Source: Bradyrhizobium sp. AZCC 2176 (GTDB taxonomy: Bacteria; Pseudomonadota; Alphaproteobacteria; Rhizobiales; Xanthobacteraceae). From it: a stretch of DNA of 64,000 bases. The number at the start of each line of letters is the position of its first letter. Within the stretch, counting starts at the first letter, position 1. The stretch lies in contig NZ_JAZHRX010000001.1 of assembly GCF_036924645.1 (NCBI RefSeq), positions 6,227,501 through 6,291,500 on the forward strand. The letters run 5' to 3'. This document shows positions 1 to 7,790 of this stretch, one piece after another. The notes beneath the pieces were generated by a model. It ran no database searches and was not told the DNA's origin. It saw only the letters and a program-made list of their open reading frames with translations. A program made the position numbers and the translations under genes.

Positions 1-259
1 GCAGCAGCGCGATGTCGGTTGTATGATCACGGCCTGCGATGCTGGCCGGCCGCGTCGTTCCGTCGGCAAGTCTGATCGAGACTTCGCCCTCGTCGGCCAA
101 TGCCTCGTCAGCCGTTACGATCAGGCCGGGTTTCCAGACGAAGCCCGAGGCCCTCAAGCGGTGCGAATGCACCGAGACGATCGCGGGCCTTGTTCGGGCG
201 ACCATCTCGGCGAGGGCGGAGGAGAGTGAGGAAAGGACGGTTGCGCTCGGGTCGGACAT
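1..259 (-). CDS. Serine protease-like protein, N-terminal part (cut by window edge)
   Basis: The reverse strand reads open from an ATG at 259 to the window edge, giving about 86 residues beginning MSDPSATVLSSLSSALAEMV. A GGAG lies about 9 nt upstream of the start. The stretch ARTRPAIVSVHSHR followed by SGFVWKPGLIVTADEAL and ending HTTDIALL matches the N-terminal half of trypsin-like S1C/HtrA proteases, where the final D would be the catalytic aspartate region. The usual catalytic His position (TAxH) reads TADE here, so it may be a degenerate or non-proteolytic member. No signal peptide is evident. The catalytic serine would lie outside the window. It is divergent from the TonB receptor gene, with a 342-nt regulatory gap between them. 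Confidence 0.6.
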   Translation of the reverse strand, partial: MSDPSATVLSSLSSALAEMVARTRPAIVSVHSHRLRASGFVWKPGLIVTADEALADEGEVSIRLADGTTRPASIAGRDHTTDIALL

Positions 260-601
260 GACTGGAAGCTCCTGGATTGTTTGATCCAATCTGGGGGTTC
301 GGATTGCGTTCGGGAACTAGCCTGATGGGGAGGCGCGATGGGTTTGACGTCGAGCACACCATCAGGGAACCAGCATCGACGAGCTGTCCGACTTCTCAGC
401 CGCTACGTGTTGTTGTGGCGGCCAGCAATTTTTCGCACCTATTTTTGGAAATCTTCTAAGAGCTTCTCTAAGAACCTTTCTAGCGACTCCAAGAACCTTT
501 CTATTAGAGAAATCATCGTCCCTCGCGTATGCGTCCCACTGGGGTTGCGCTGCCAAGTTTCCTGAAAGCGCGACAAGTGCTCTCAGGGTTGGGGTGACGC
601 T
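260..601. other. Divergent intergenic region upstream of siderophore receptor
   Basis: This 342-nt gap lies between the divergent protease-like gene and the TonB-dependent receptor. I see no convincing coding frame. Its right half carries the three AGA(A/G)-N3-(T/C)TCT palindromes annotated separately, which sit about 100-145 nt upstream of the receptor start. The left part (260-450) presumably holds the promoter of the leftward gene; no clear -35/-10 could be assigned by eye. Confidence 0.5.
455..505. promoter_or_regulatory. Three tandem Irr/ICE-like palindromes
   Basis: Three short palindromes with an identical layout, four bases - N3 - four complementary bases, lie at 459-469 (AGAGcttCTCT), 471-481 (AGAAcctTTCT) and 492-502 (AGAAcctTTCT). 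The first extends to arms TTCTnAGAG / CTCTnAGAA (455-473). The AGAA-N3-TTCT core equals the centre of the iron control element (TTTAGAA-N3-TTCTAAA) bound by Irr in rhizobia. The second and third copies are 21 bp apart, two helical turns, so a protein would meet them on one DNA face. The position just upstream of a siderophore receptor supports an iron-response role. The outer TTT/AAA bases are poorly kept, so Irr binding is an inference. Confidence 0.55.
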
Positions 602-2863
602 TTGAAGTCTCGTGATTTGTTGAGGGTCGCCGCGTCGGCGACCGTGTCCGTATTGGTCTTGTGGCCGCAGGCGATGTTGGCGCAGTCGAGCTCCGGCTCC
701 GCGTCGCAATCACTCCCGTCAGTCGTTGTCACCTCACCTGAAAAGCGCACCGCGGCAACGACGACGCGGCGCGCCCGGCACCCGGCCGCGCAAAGCGCAG
801 CCGCGGCCCAAAGGCCCCAACCGAAGCGCGAGGCAACCACTGTTGTCGAGAATCCGCGCGGCGCGGTCCAGGGTTACGTCGCCGGCCGCTCGATGGCGGG
901 CACCAAGACCAACACGCCGATCATGGAGACGCCGCAGTCCCTCTCGGTCATCGGCAGCGAACAGATTCGCGACCAGAAACCCGGCAAGTTCGACGAGATC
1001 ATGCGTTACACGCCGGGCGTTCTTGCCGGAACGTTCGGCGCCGATCCGCGCAACGACTGGTTCCTGATCCGCGGCTTCAAGTCTGACGACGTCGGCCTCT
1101 TCCTCGACGGGCTGCAATTATTCTACACATCGTTTGCGAGCTGGAAGCTGCAGCCGTTCAACCTTGAGCGCGTCGAAGTGCTCCGCGGCCCCTCCGCCGT
1201 GCTGTACGGCGGCTCCAGCCCGAGCGGCATCGTCAATGCGGTCAGCAAGATGCCGCCGACGGAGCCGATCCGCTATCTCGAGACCGGGGTCAATAATTTC
1301 GGCAACGCTTATTTCGCCTTCGATCTGGGTGGTCCAGTGGCGACGGCTGCCGAGAATGGAAAACTGTTCTATCGGGTGGTCGGTCAGATCCAGAACGGCG
1401 GTACCCAAGTCGATTTCACGCCCGACAACAACTACTTCATCGCGCCGTCGCTGACCTGGAAGCCCGACGCCGATACGACCTTCACCGTGCTGGCGTCAGC
1501 CTCGAAGAACGACACCCGCAGCCAGAACTTCCTGCCCCATACCGGCACTGTCGTATCAGCGCCATTCGGCCGGATTCCGACCAGTCTGTTCGCCAGCGAT
1601 CCCAGCGTCGACAAGTTCAAGCGAGAGCAGGAAATGCTCGGCTACCAGCTCGAGCGCAACCTCTCCGACGACGTGACCTTCCGGCAGAACGCTCGATTCG
1701 CCCATGTCGACGTGACTCTCGCGACGCTGTTCGGCCTCGGTTATGAAACGACGCCCGCGGCAGCCAATCTGATGCGGGGCAATTTCATCACTCGTGGTGT
1801 CGCCAATCAGGGCAATCTCGACAGCCAGCTTGAATACCGTTTCAACACCGGCATTCTCAGGCACACTGCGCTGTTCGGTGTCGACCTGAAGCATTACCGC
1901 ATCGACGATCGACAAGGGTTCACCTGCTGCGCACCCGCCCTCAATCTCGTGAATCCGGTTTACGGCTCCGTCGCGCCTATCAATTGGACGTTTAATAGTA
2001 CGGACACGACGCTGACCCAAAAGCAGCTTGGCGTCTATGTACAGGATCAGATCAAGCTCGACCGCTTTACGCTCGTGTTGAGCGGCCGCAACGACTGGGT
2101 TGCGACCAATAACGACAACCACATCGACACCGGGCAGAGCCGCGAAGACAGCAAGTTCAGCGGGCGCGCAGGCCTGATCTACAATTTCGATTTCGGCCTT
2201 GCGCCCTACGTCTCTTACGCTACCAGTTACAATCCGGTCATCGGCGTCAATAGGGGCCAGTTGCTGTTGCCGGAGACCGGCCAACAAACCGAAGTGGGCT
2301 TCAAATTCCAGCCAAACGGCTTCAATGGTCACATCGGCTTGGCATGGTTTGATTTGAAGCGACAGAATGCGCTGACGTTCGACCCGACTGGTATATTTCA
2401 ACCGACCCAGAGCGGCGAAGTCACGTCGCGCGGTCTCGAACTGGAAGCCGTCGCCAATCTCGCCCCCGGGTTCAAGGTGATCGGCGCATTCACGACTTAC
2501 GATCTTTTCATCAGCAAGGATCTGAATCCGGCGCTGATTGGCAAGGTCCCGACCGCCACGCCGCGCCAGCTCACCTCGGGCTGGATGGACTACACCTTCC
2601 AGGAAGGTCCGCTGACCGGCTTCGGCTTCGGTGGCGGCGTGCGCTATATCGGATCGTCCTTTGCCGATCAGGCGAACCTGCTGCCGGTGCCCTCCGTCGT
2701 GCTCGGCGACGCCGCTATCCACTATGAGTGGAAGAACTGGCGCGCGGCGCTCAACGTCATCAACGTCGCCGACACGGTCTATGTGGCCAACTGTTCGTCG
2801 GCGAACGCCTGCTTCTATGGGGATCGGCGCCGAGCAACAGCGAGCCTGTCGTATAAGTGGTAG
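602..2863 (+). CDS. TonB-dependent siderophore receptor
   Basis: This 753-residue outer-membrane receptor should import a ferric siderophore using TonB energy. Residues 1-27 form a signal peptide ending near MLAQ. A TonB-box-like segment (LPSVVVTSPEK) follows, then a Pro/Arg/Ala-rich linker. The plug starts near residue 105 (METPQSLSVIGSEQI, then MRYTPGV, RGFKSD and ERVEVLRGPSAVLYG), as in FhuA/FpvA-type receptors. The barrel ends in SLSYKW, the terminal aromatic residue expected for barrel assembly. No N-terminal STN signalling domain is present. The start is TTG at 602, with a GGGG about 10 nt upstream. It is followed after 24 nt by the PepSY gene, forming an uptake operon probably controlled by the palindromes at 455-505. 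The exact siderophore cannot be read from sequence. Confidence 0.93.
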   Translation: MKSRDLLRVAASATVSVLVLWPQAMLAQSSSGSASQSLPSVVVTSPEKRTAATTTRRARHPAAQSAAAAQRPQPKREATTVVENPRGAVQGYVAGRSMAGTKTNTPIMETPQSLSVIGSEQIRDQKPGKFDEIMRYTPGVLAGTFGADPRNDWFLIRGFKSDDVGLFLDGLQLFYTSFASWKLQPFNLERVEVLRGPSAVLYGGSSPSGIVNAVSKMPPTEPIRYLETGVNNFGNAYFAFDLGGPVATAAENGKLFYRVVGQIQNGGTQVDFTPDNNYFIAPSLTWKPDADTTFTVLASASKNDTRSQNFLPHTGTVVSAPFGRIPTSLFASDPSVDKFKREQEMLGYQLERNLSDDVTFRQNARFAHVDVTLATLFGLGYETTPAAANLMRGNFITRGVANQGNLDSQLEYRFNTGILRHTALFGVDLKHYRIDDRQGFTCCAPALNLVNPVYGSVAPINWTFNSTDTTLTQKQLGVYVQDQIKLDRFTLVLSGRNDWVATNNDNHIDTGQSREDSKFSGRAGLIYNFDFGLAPYVSYATSYNPVIGVNRGQLLLPETGQQTEVGFKFQPNGFNGHIGLAWFDLKRQNALTFDPTGIFQPTQSGEVTSRGLELEAVANLAPGFKVIGAFTTYDLFISKDLNPALIGKVPTATPRQLTSGWMDYTFQEGPLTGFGFGGGVRYIGSSFADQANLLPVPSVVLGDAAIHYEWKNWRAALNVINVADTVYVANCSSANACFYGDRRRATASLSYKW

Positions 2864-2887
2864 CCGCGTGAGTGAAAGGAGGCAGCA

Positions 2888-4021
2888 CTGAAAGCCAGAA
2901 CCGTTCGCATCTGGTCGGTGGTCCACACCTGGAGCAGCCTGATATCGACGCTGTTCCTGCTGCTATTGTGCGTCACCGGCCTGCCGCTGATCTTCCACCA
3001 CGAGATCGATGAACTGCTCGGCTACGATCCGAAGCCCGAGATCGCCCAGCCGGGCGCCGTGAAACGAAGCATCGACGAGATCGCCCGCACGGCGCTCGCG
3101 AACGATCCCGGGCGTGTCCTGCAGTACATCCTGTGGGACAAGGACGAACCGAACAACGTGATTGCCTTTACCAACAACAAGGTCGATGGCGATCCGGATG
3201 CGGCAACGCTCAAGGCGTACGATGCGCACACCGCCAAGCCGCTCGGCTCGGTCGGCGGCGGCCCGATGCTGATATTCCTAAAACTCCACGTCGACATGTT
3301 TGCGGGCCAGCCCGGCAAGCTGTTCCTCGGCGCGATGGGATTTCTGTTTCTGGTCGCGATCATCTCCGGCGTGGTGCTGTACTGGCCGTTCACGCGCCGC
3401 CTGAGCTTTGGCACGCTGAGGGACAAATCGCGCCGTATTGCCTGGTTCGACTGGCACAATCTGCTCGGCGCCATAACCATCGCCTGGGCGCTGGTGGTCG
3501 GCGCCACCGGGGTCATCAATACGCTGGCCGAGGTAATGCTCAGCCAGTGGAAAGCCAACGAACTCGCTGGCATGGTCAAGCCCTATGCCGGCAAGCCGCC
3601 GCCGGTGCACCTCGCCTCGCTTGACGCAACGCTCGAGAAAGCGCGCAAAGCCGCGCCCGGCATGAATGTCTCGTTCGTCGCCTTTCCGGGCACGCCGTTC
3701 ACAAGCTCGCATCATTTCGCGGTGTTCATGCGCGGCGACACACCGCTGACGTCGCGGTTGCTCAAGCCGGTGCTGCTGGACGGCGAAACCGGGGAAGTAT
3801 CCGATGCGCGCGACCTTCCCGTCTATCTCAAGGCGCTCCTGGTGTCGCAACCGCTGCATTTCGGCGACTATGGCGGCATGCCGCTGAAGATCATCTGGGC
3901 GCTGCTCGATATCATGACCATCGTCGTGATCGGCAGCGGGCTCTATCTGTGGATCGTCAAACGCCGCAAGCACCGCAGCCACGCCATCGCGGGGCAGCCC
4001 TTGTTGCAGCCGTCCGAATGA
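2888..4021 (+). CDS. PepSY-associated membrane protein, likely siderophore-iron reductase; CTG start
   Basis: This is a PepSY-type inner-membrane protein with four or so membrane spans: near residues 17-35 (LFLLLLCVTGLPLIF), about 150-170 (MGFLFLVAIISGVVLYW), about 195-215 and at the C-terminal end (LDIMTIVVIGSGLYLWIV). Homologues next to TonB receptors act in ferric-siderophore reduction and iron release. Translation probably starts at CTG 2888: an AGGAGG at 2877-2882 stands 5 nt before it, and the resulting start KARTVRIWSVVHTWSSL matches the family's N-terminus. The next candidate, GTG 2918, removes ten conserved residues and lacks a good ribosome site. The length is 377 residues from CTG. 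It overlaps the following small gene by ATGA. The function in this strain is inferred from context. Confidence 0.85.
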   Translation: MKARTVRIWSVVHTWSSLISTLFLLLLCVTGLPLIFHHEIDELLGYDPKPEIAQPGAVKRSIDEIARTALANDPGRVLQYILWDKDEPNNVIAFTNNKVDGDPDAATLKAYDAHTAKPLGSVGGGPMLIFLKLHVDMFAGQPGKLFLGAMGFLFLVAIISGVVLYWPFTRRLSFGTLRDKSRRIAWFDWHNLLGAITIAWALVVGATGVINTLAEVMLSQWKANELAGMVKPYAGKPPPVHLASLDATLEKARKAAPGMNVSFVAFPGTPFTSSHHFAVFMRGDTPLTSRLLKPVLLDGETGEVSDARDLPVYLKALLVSQPLHFGDYGGMPLKIIWALLDIMTIVVIGSGLYLWIVKRRKHRSHAIAGQPLLQPSE

Positions 4022-4218
4022 CCGCTGCACGCAAATCCCGATCCAGCGGCAACTGGCGCGCCGTGTATGGCGGCCCGATCCTGCTCGGCGTGCTGTCGAT
4101 CGCGGGGCTGCTGAGCGCGCTGTTGTCCGAAGGTCCGGGCCGTTATTTTTCCTGGCTCGCCCTCGGTGCGCCCATCGCCCTCACCGCCTGGTTTTTCGCG
4201 CGGCGAAGGCGGACCTGA
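4018..4218 (+). CDS. Small two-span membrane protein in siderophore operon
   Basis: This is a 66-residue protein starting at ATG 4018, which overlaps the PepSY stop codon (ATGA), so the two are translationally coupled. It begins MTAARKSRSSGNWRAVYGGP and has two hydrophobic spans (PILLGVLSIAGLLSALL and YFSWLALGAPIALTAWFF), then an Arg-rich cytoplasmic tail (ARRRRT). Small proteins of this shape commonly follow PepSY genes in proteobacterial TonB-receptor operons, but I know no defined activity. It probably assists or stabilises the PepSY protein. Confidence 0.8.
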   Translation: MTAARKSRSSGNWRAVYGGPILLGVLSIAGLLSALLSEGPGRYFSWLALGAPIALTAWFFARRRRT

Positions 4219-4315
4219 AATCCGCGCGCGCTGCGTCAGCCTTGCGCCCCCTTGCAATCGGGAACATCTCCGGGCGTGCAGCCGTTAGCCGCCACAAGCT
4301 CTGAGGGAGTTCCCA

Positions 4316-4690
4316 ATGAACTGGAAAGGCAAATGGCGCAATCAGTACGGTTCAACCGTCGATATCACCGACGATGCCAACCACCGGATTGCCGGCACGT
4401 TCAAGACGGCGCTCAGAGACAGCGGCTTCTACGGGCAGGAAATCCCGGTCGTCGGCATTCATCAGGGCGATTGCATCAGCTTCGTCGCGGGCGGCAAGAC
4501 GCCTGCGGGCGATGCCGCGGTTTCCTATACCGGACTCGTGCGTGACGGAAAAATGGAGACGATGTGGTTCGTGGTCGCGGATGCCGCGATCAAGGCGGCG
4601 GAGGAAGGCGCGCCCGGCAGAATCGAAAAGCTGAACTGGTGGCGCTCGATCATCACCAGCGCCGATACGTTTGAGCGCGTGGTACGATGA
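4316..4690 (+). CDS. Avidin-family protein (bradavidin-like)
   Basis: This 124-residue protein has the avidin layout: W7-x-N9-x-x-G12-S13, GTFKTAL (27-33), SYTGLV (70-75), TMWFVV (82-87) and W109-R-S with DTF at 117-119. Relative to streptavidin it keeps the counterparts of Asn23, Ser27, Trp108, Trp120 and Asp128. It replaces Tyr43 by Phe29, Ser45 by Thr31, Trp79 by Phe56, Ser88 by Ala67, Thr90 by Val69 and Trp92 by Tyr71. Biotin binding is therefore plausible but probably weakened or altered. No signal peptide is visible, unlike secreted avidins. AGGGAG precedes the ATG. It lies 97 nt after the iron-uptake operon on the same strand and could be read through from it. Confidence 0.85.
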   Translation: MNWKGKWRNQYGSTVDITDDANHRIAGTFKTALRDSGFYGQEIPVVGIHQGDCISFVAGGKTPAGDAAVSYTGLVRDGKMETMWFVVADAAIKAAEEGAPGRIEKLNWWRSIITSADTFERVVR

Positions 4691-4753
4691 CCTGTTTTCG
4701 TATCGTCGATCGGCGCCACTTCTTTCGCAGCCATCACGGGCCTGGATGATGCG

Positions 4754-5458
4754 CTACGCCGGCTGCATCAGTTTCAGCGTGGCAGCCAGCCGCAGGCTGC
4801 GCTTGCCCGCCAGCGCAATGGCTTCGAGTTCAGCGCCCGCCTTGTCGCAGGTGCCGGTAAAGCCGATGCCGACCTCATGGCCGCCGAACACGGGATTTTC
4901 GCCTTTCGCCGGCGTGTGCTCCTGGTTGAGGATCTCGCCCTTCCAGCGGCCGTCAGCCGAGGAATAGGCGCCGAGGTAATAGAAAAAGGCGTCGCCGCCG
5001 AGAATGCGGCCGTTCAGCAGCAGCATGACGCCGGACAAGCCGGCTTTGACGCCGTCGAGCGCGCGAAGCTGAAGGGAATAGAGCCCGTTGACGATACCGC
5101 CCTGCCCGACGGTGCCGACCGGCGGCAACCCCTCGTCGTCGAGCCGGGTCAGTTCGGCCCAGAACAGGGCGCCGGGCCGCGGCGCGGCGCTGCCTTCAAA
5201 ACGAATCTTGTTGCCTTGCAGCCTGCCCCGCACGCTGATCGCAGCAACGTCGGTATCCATCAGTGGCTTGTAGTAGGGATCGTCATTGTGGCGCTGGGTG
5301 ATGACCTCACCGAGAATTTCGTCACCGCTCTCCTGATAGGTGCCGAGATGGGCAAAGGCTGAATTGCCGCCCAGCAGCTTGCCATTGTGCATGCACATGA
5401 TGCTGCGGCCGAACGCGTCGTTCACGCCATACTCGACCTTGTAGAGCCCGCTCAGCAA
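4754..5458 (-). CDS. GrlR-like protein with two tandem calycin-type repeats (paralogue A)
   Basis: This 234-residue protein consists of two related halves: residues 3-110 begin SGLYKVEYG and contain NGKLLGGNSAFAHLGTY; residues 124-234 begin NGLYSLQLR and contain NGRILGGDAFFYYLGAY. The signature GxY...G...GGD....Y.G.Y resembles GrlR, the small lipocalin-fold repressor of the enteropathogen type III secretion island, here duplicated. No signal peptide or membrane span is present. The start is TTG at 5458, aligned to the equivalent position in the other two copies. Two full paralogues lie at 6967-7671 and 13348-14070. The assignment to the GrlR family rests on pattern recognition, and whether it binds a regulator is unknown. 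Confidence 0.65.
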   Translation of the reverse strand: MLSGLYKVEYGVNDAFGRSIMCMHNGKLLGGNSAFAHLGTYQESGDEILGEVITQRHNDDPYYKPLMDTDVAAISVRGRLQGNKIRFEGSAAPRPGALFWAELTRLDDEGLPPVGTVGQGGIVNGLYSLQLRALDGVKAGLSGVMLLLNGRILGGDAFFYYLGAYSSADGRWKGEILNQEHTPAKGENPVFGGHEVGIGFTGTCDKAGAELEAIALAGKRSLRLAATLKLMQPA

Positions 5459-5542
5459 CGAAGATGTCCCGCGCTATGGAATTGTCTCGCAGGCGGCATA
5501 GCACCGCTGGAAGCCGGGAACCAGCCGCGTTTTCACCCAGGT

Positions 5543-5692
5543 TCAATGCCGTTTGAAATACTGCACCGCGCGCTCGTGCTTTTCCGCCGCTGCGCGGGAT
5601 TTGAAGGTTCCAAGGTTACGGCGTTTGCCCGTTTTCGGGTTGATTTTGCGGGAATAGAGCCGGTATTCGCCCGATTGCAGTTTTCGGATCAT
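5543..5692 (-). CDS. Small basic conserved protein (49 residues)
   Basis: A short frame from ATG 5692 to TGA 5543 encodes MIRKLQSGEYRLYSR, then KINPKTGKRRNLGTF, ending AEKHERAVQYFKRH. It is strongly basic. The pattern of a short Tyr/Arg sheet followed by KTGKRRNLGTF and a helix recalls the small conserved proteins of rhizobial genomes that look like minimal nucleic-acid-binding modules. Codon choice is GC3-rich, as in real genes nearby. The ribosome site is weak. The function is unknown. Confidence 0.6.
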   Translation of the reverse strand: MIRKLQSGEYRLYSRKINPKTGKRRNLGTFKSRAAAEKHERAVQYFKRH

Positions 5693-5829
5693 GGAAAGCA
5701 CCGCTGTTTGCGAGCCCCTGTCCGCAATAATTGCGCCGCGGGGCCTCTTGTTCCGGGCCGGCTATTCGCGTTGTCTCTGGCTTGCAATGCCGGATCACTC
5801 TGCCGGCACGGAATGGATTGGGGGGCCTC

Positions 5830-6273
5830 GTGCAACATTTCTTCCTCTACCTCCTCGCGCTCGGCGCCGGTGTCAGCGTCGTCACCCAACAGGGGCTCAA
5901 TGGCAGCCTGCGCACGGCGCTAGGCTCGCCGGCCTGGGCGGGGCTGGTCAGCTATGCCGGTGGCCTCGTCACCATGATCGTTGCGGTGATTGCGCTCGGC
6001 GAACGCGTGCCCTCCTGGAAAACGATGGCCGATGTGCCGTGGTACGCGTGGTCCGGCGGCGTGTTCGGCGGCGCCTTCATCCTGTTGGCGATCCTGCTGT
6101 TGCCCTCGCTCGGCGCGGCGACACTCTTTGCGCTTGTCATCGCCGGCCAGGTGCTCGCCGCGGTGACGCTCGATCATTTCGGCGCATTCGGATTGACGCC
6201 GCATCCGATCGGCGCCGCGCGGCTCGCGGGCGCGGCTCTCCTGATTGCCGGCGTCGTCTTGATCAGGGAGTGA
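5830..6273 (+). CDS. DMT-superfamily transporter, YdcZ/DUF606 type
   Basis: This 147-residue inner-membrane protein has four to five spans and begins with the typical hydrophobic N-terminus QHFFLYLLALGAGVSVVTQQ. The motifs GLNGSLRTALGSPAWAGLVS and GGVFGGAFI are characteristic of DUF606/YdcZ proteins, half-length relatives of the EamA drug/metabolite exporters that work as dimers. GTG at 5830 is chosen as start: it follows a G-run (5819-5826), and the upstream extension of the frame is not family-like. The substrate is unknown. It converges with the ModA-like gene, leaving only 3 nt between the stops. Confidence 0.8.
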   Translation: MQHFFLYLLALGAGVSVVTQQGLNGSLRTALGSPAWAGLVSYAGGLVTMIVAVIALGERVPSWKTMADVPWYAWSGGVFGGAFILLAILLLPSLGAATLFALVIAGQVLAAVTLDHFGAFGLTPHPIGAARLAGAALLIAGVVLIRE

Positions 6274-6276
6274 AAT

Positions 6277-6960
6277 TCAGGGTTCCAGTCCGCTCTCGCG
6301 CAACGCCGGCGCGCTCTCAGGCGACGCGAGAAACCGCAGCAACCGGTCTGCTTCAGCGGGCGTCCTCGTCGCCATTCGTCCCGCCGAAAATACCGCAGGC
6401 GTTTGCAGGTCGCGCGGAATGGGACCGACGACTTCGATCCCTCCCACCTGCTTCAGTTCGCTGATCTGCTGGACGGCGAGATCGGCCTCGCCGGTGACGA
6501 GCTTCTCAGCAGTAAAACCCTGCGGGATGATCTGCGCCTTTGCATTGATGTCGGAGGCAATGCCGAGCCGATCGATCAGCTTTGCGAACAGAATGCCGCT
6601 GGCGCCGAGCCGCGAATAGGCCACCGAACGCGCGCCGAGCAATGCTGTGCGCAGCGTAGCCTCAGTCGCGATATCAGGATGGGCGGCTCCCGCCTTCACC
6701 GCAACGCCGACCCAGGAGCACGCGAGGTCGACGCAGCCTTCGGCAACCACCCGTCCTTCGCGCGCGACCTCGTCCAGTCCCTCGCGGGTCAGGATCACGA
6801 CGTCGGCGGCCTCGCCGGCACGCAACCGCTCCAGCAGCGCCAAGGTCGGCGCGAAATCGGCATTGATGCGCGCACCTCCGGTCGCCTCGAAATGTCCCGC
6901 CAGGCTATGGACCGCCCCCTTCAATGCCAGCGTCGAGAGCACGCGGATCGCTTCGCTCAT
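6277..6960 (-). CDS. ModA-like substrate-binding protein without signal peptide
   Basis: This 227-residue type II periplasmic-binding-protein fold begins MSEAIRVLSTLALKGAVHSL and carries blocks like those of ModA (ADVVILTREGLDEV, GASGILFAKLIDRLG and GEADLAVQQISEL). It lacks a signal peptide, and no permease or ATPase gene is nearby, so it is unlikely to serve an ordinary molybdate ABC importer. Cytoplasmic relatives are widespread in rhizobia without a settled role. It starts 6 nt after the stop of GrlR-like paralogue B and is almost certainly co-transcribed with it. Confidence 0.75.
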   Translation of the reverse strand: MSEAIRVLSTLALKGAVHSLAGHFEATGGARINADFAPTLALLERLRAGEAADVVILTREGLDEVAREGRVVAEGCVDLACSWVGVAVKAGAAHPDIATEATLRTALLGARSVAYSRLGASGILFAKLIDRLGIASDINAKAQIIPQGFTAEKLVTGEADLAVQQISELKQVGGIEVVGPIPRDLQTPAVFSAGRMATRTPAEADRLLRFLASPESAPALRESGLEP

Positions 6961-6966
6961 CGGTCG

Positions 6967-7671
6967 CTACAGCCGGCGCATCAGCTTGAGCACCGCCGTC
7001 ATGCGAAGGCTGCGCTTGCCGGCGAGCGCAGTCGCGTCCAGCAGCGCGCCTTCCGCATCGCAGGTGCCGGAAAAGCCGATGCCGACTTCATGGCCGCCGA
7101 AGATGGGGTTCTCGCCCGTTGCGGGCGTATGCTCCTGATTAAGGATCTGGCCTTTCCAGCGGCCATTCTCCGAAGTGTACGTGCCGACATAGTAGAAGGA
7201 CGCGTCGCCGCCGAGAATGCGCCCCTCATTGAGCAGCATCACGCCGGTCAGGCCGCCCTCGACGCCGTCGAGCAGGCGAACGTGGATGGAATAGAGGCCA
7301 TTGACGACGCCCCGTTCGCCGACGCCGCCAGCGATCGGTATCGCGTCCTGCTCGATCGGTATCATCACCGAGTGGAACGCGACACCCGGCAGTTCCTTCA
7401 AGCCCCCTTCAAAACGATAGAGGCTTCCGTCAGCCCTGCCCTTCGCCAGCAGGGTGGCATCGTCGGTGCCGGCCATCGCACGATAAGCCGGGTCCGGGTT
7501 ATGGCGGACGGTCTGGATCACGATGTCGACGCCGTCGTCCCGTTTTTCGTACGTGCCGATATGGGCGAAGGCCGAATTGCCGCCCAGCATCCTGCCGTCG
7601 CGCGCGTACATCACGCTGCGGCCGACCGCGGCGCCAAGCTGAAACCTGACCTTATAAAATCCCTCAAACAA
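6967..7671 (-). CDS. GrlR-like protein with two tandem calycin-type repeats (paralogue B)
   Basis: This is the second paralogue, about 234 residues from TTG 7671 (MFEGFYKVRF). Repeat one carries GRMLGGNSAFAHIGTY; repeat two carries VVNGLYSIHVRLLDG and GRILGGDASFYYVGTY, then QILNQEHTPATGENPIFGGH, nearly identical to paralogue A in that block. A longer GTG start at 7716 exists, but the extra residues have no counterpart in the copies, and GGGGA sits upstream of the TTG. It forms a two-gene operon with the ModA-like gene (6-nt gap). The family call (GrlR-like, lipocalin-type barrel) is the same inference as for paralogue A. Confidence 0.65.
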   Translation of the reverse strand: MFEGFYKVRFQLGAAVGRSVMYARDGRMLGGNSAFAHIGTYEKRDDGVDIVIQTVRHNPDPAYRAMAGTDDATLLAKGRADGSLYRFEGGLKELPGVAFHSVMIPIEQDAIPIAGGVGERGVVNGLYSIHVRLLDGVEGGLTGVMLLNEGRILGGDASFYYVGTYTSENGRWKGQILNQEHTPATGENPIFGGHEVGIGFSGTCDAEGALLDATALAGKRSLRMTAVLKLMRRL

Positions 7672-7790
7672 TGCCGCGTCCCCGGCAAGCCCACGCCGCT
7701 GTCTAGCGCGCTTCACAACGCAGGGAAACGGTCTTGAACCGGCGGAATTGAATCAAACCCATCAAGACGCCGTGTCATCAAACGCAATAA

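Noticed and set aside
1556..2926. 456-codon minus-strand frame opposite the TonB receptor
   Set aside because: Shadow of a clear receptor gene with signal peptide, plug and barrel end.
2918..4021. PepSY protein starting at GTG 2918
   Set aside because: Loses ten family-conserved residues and lacks a ribosome site, whereas CTG 2888 has a perfect AGGAGG at 5 nt.
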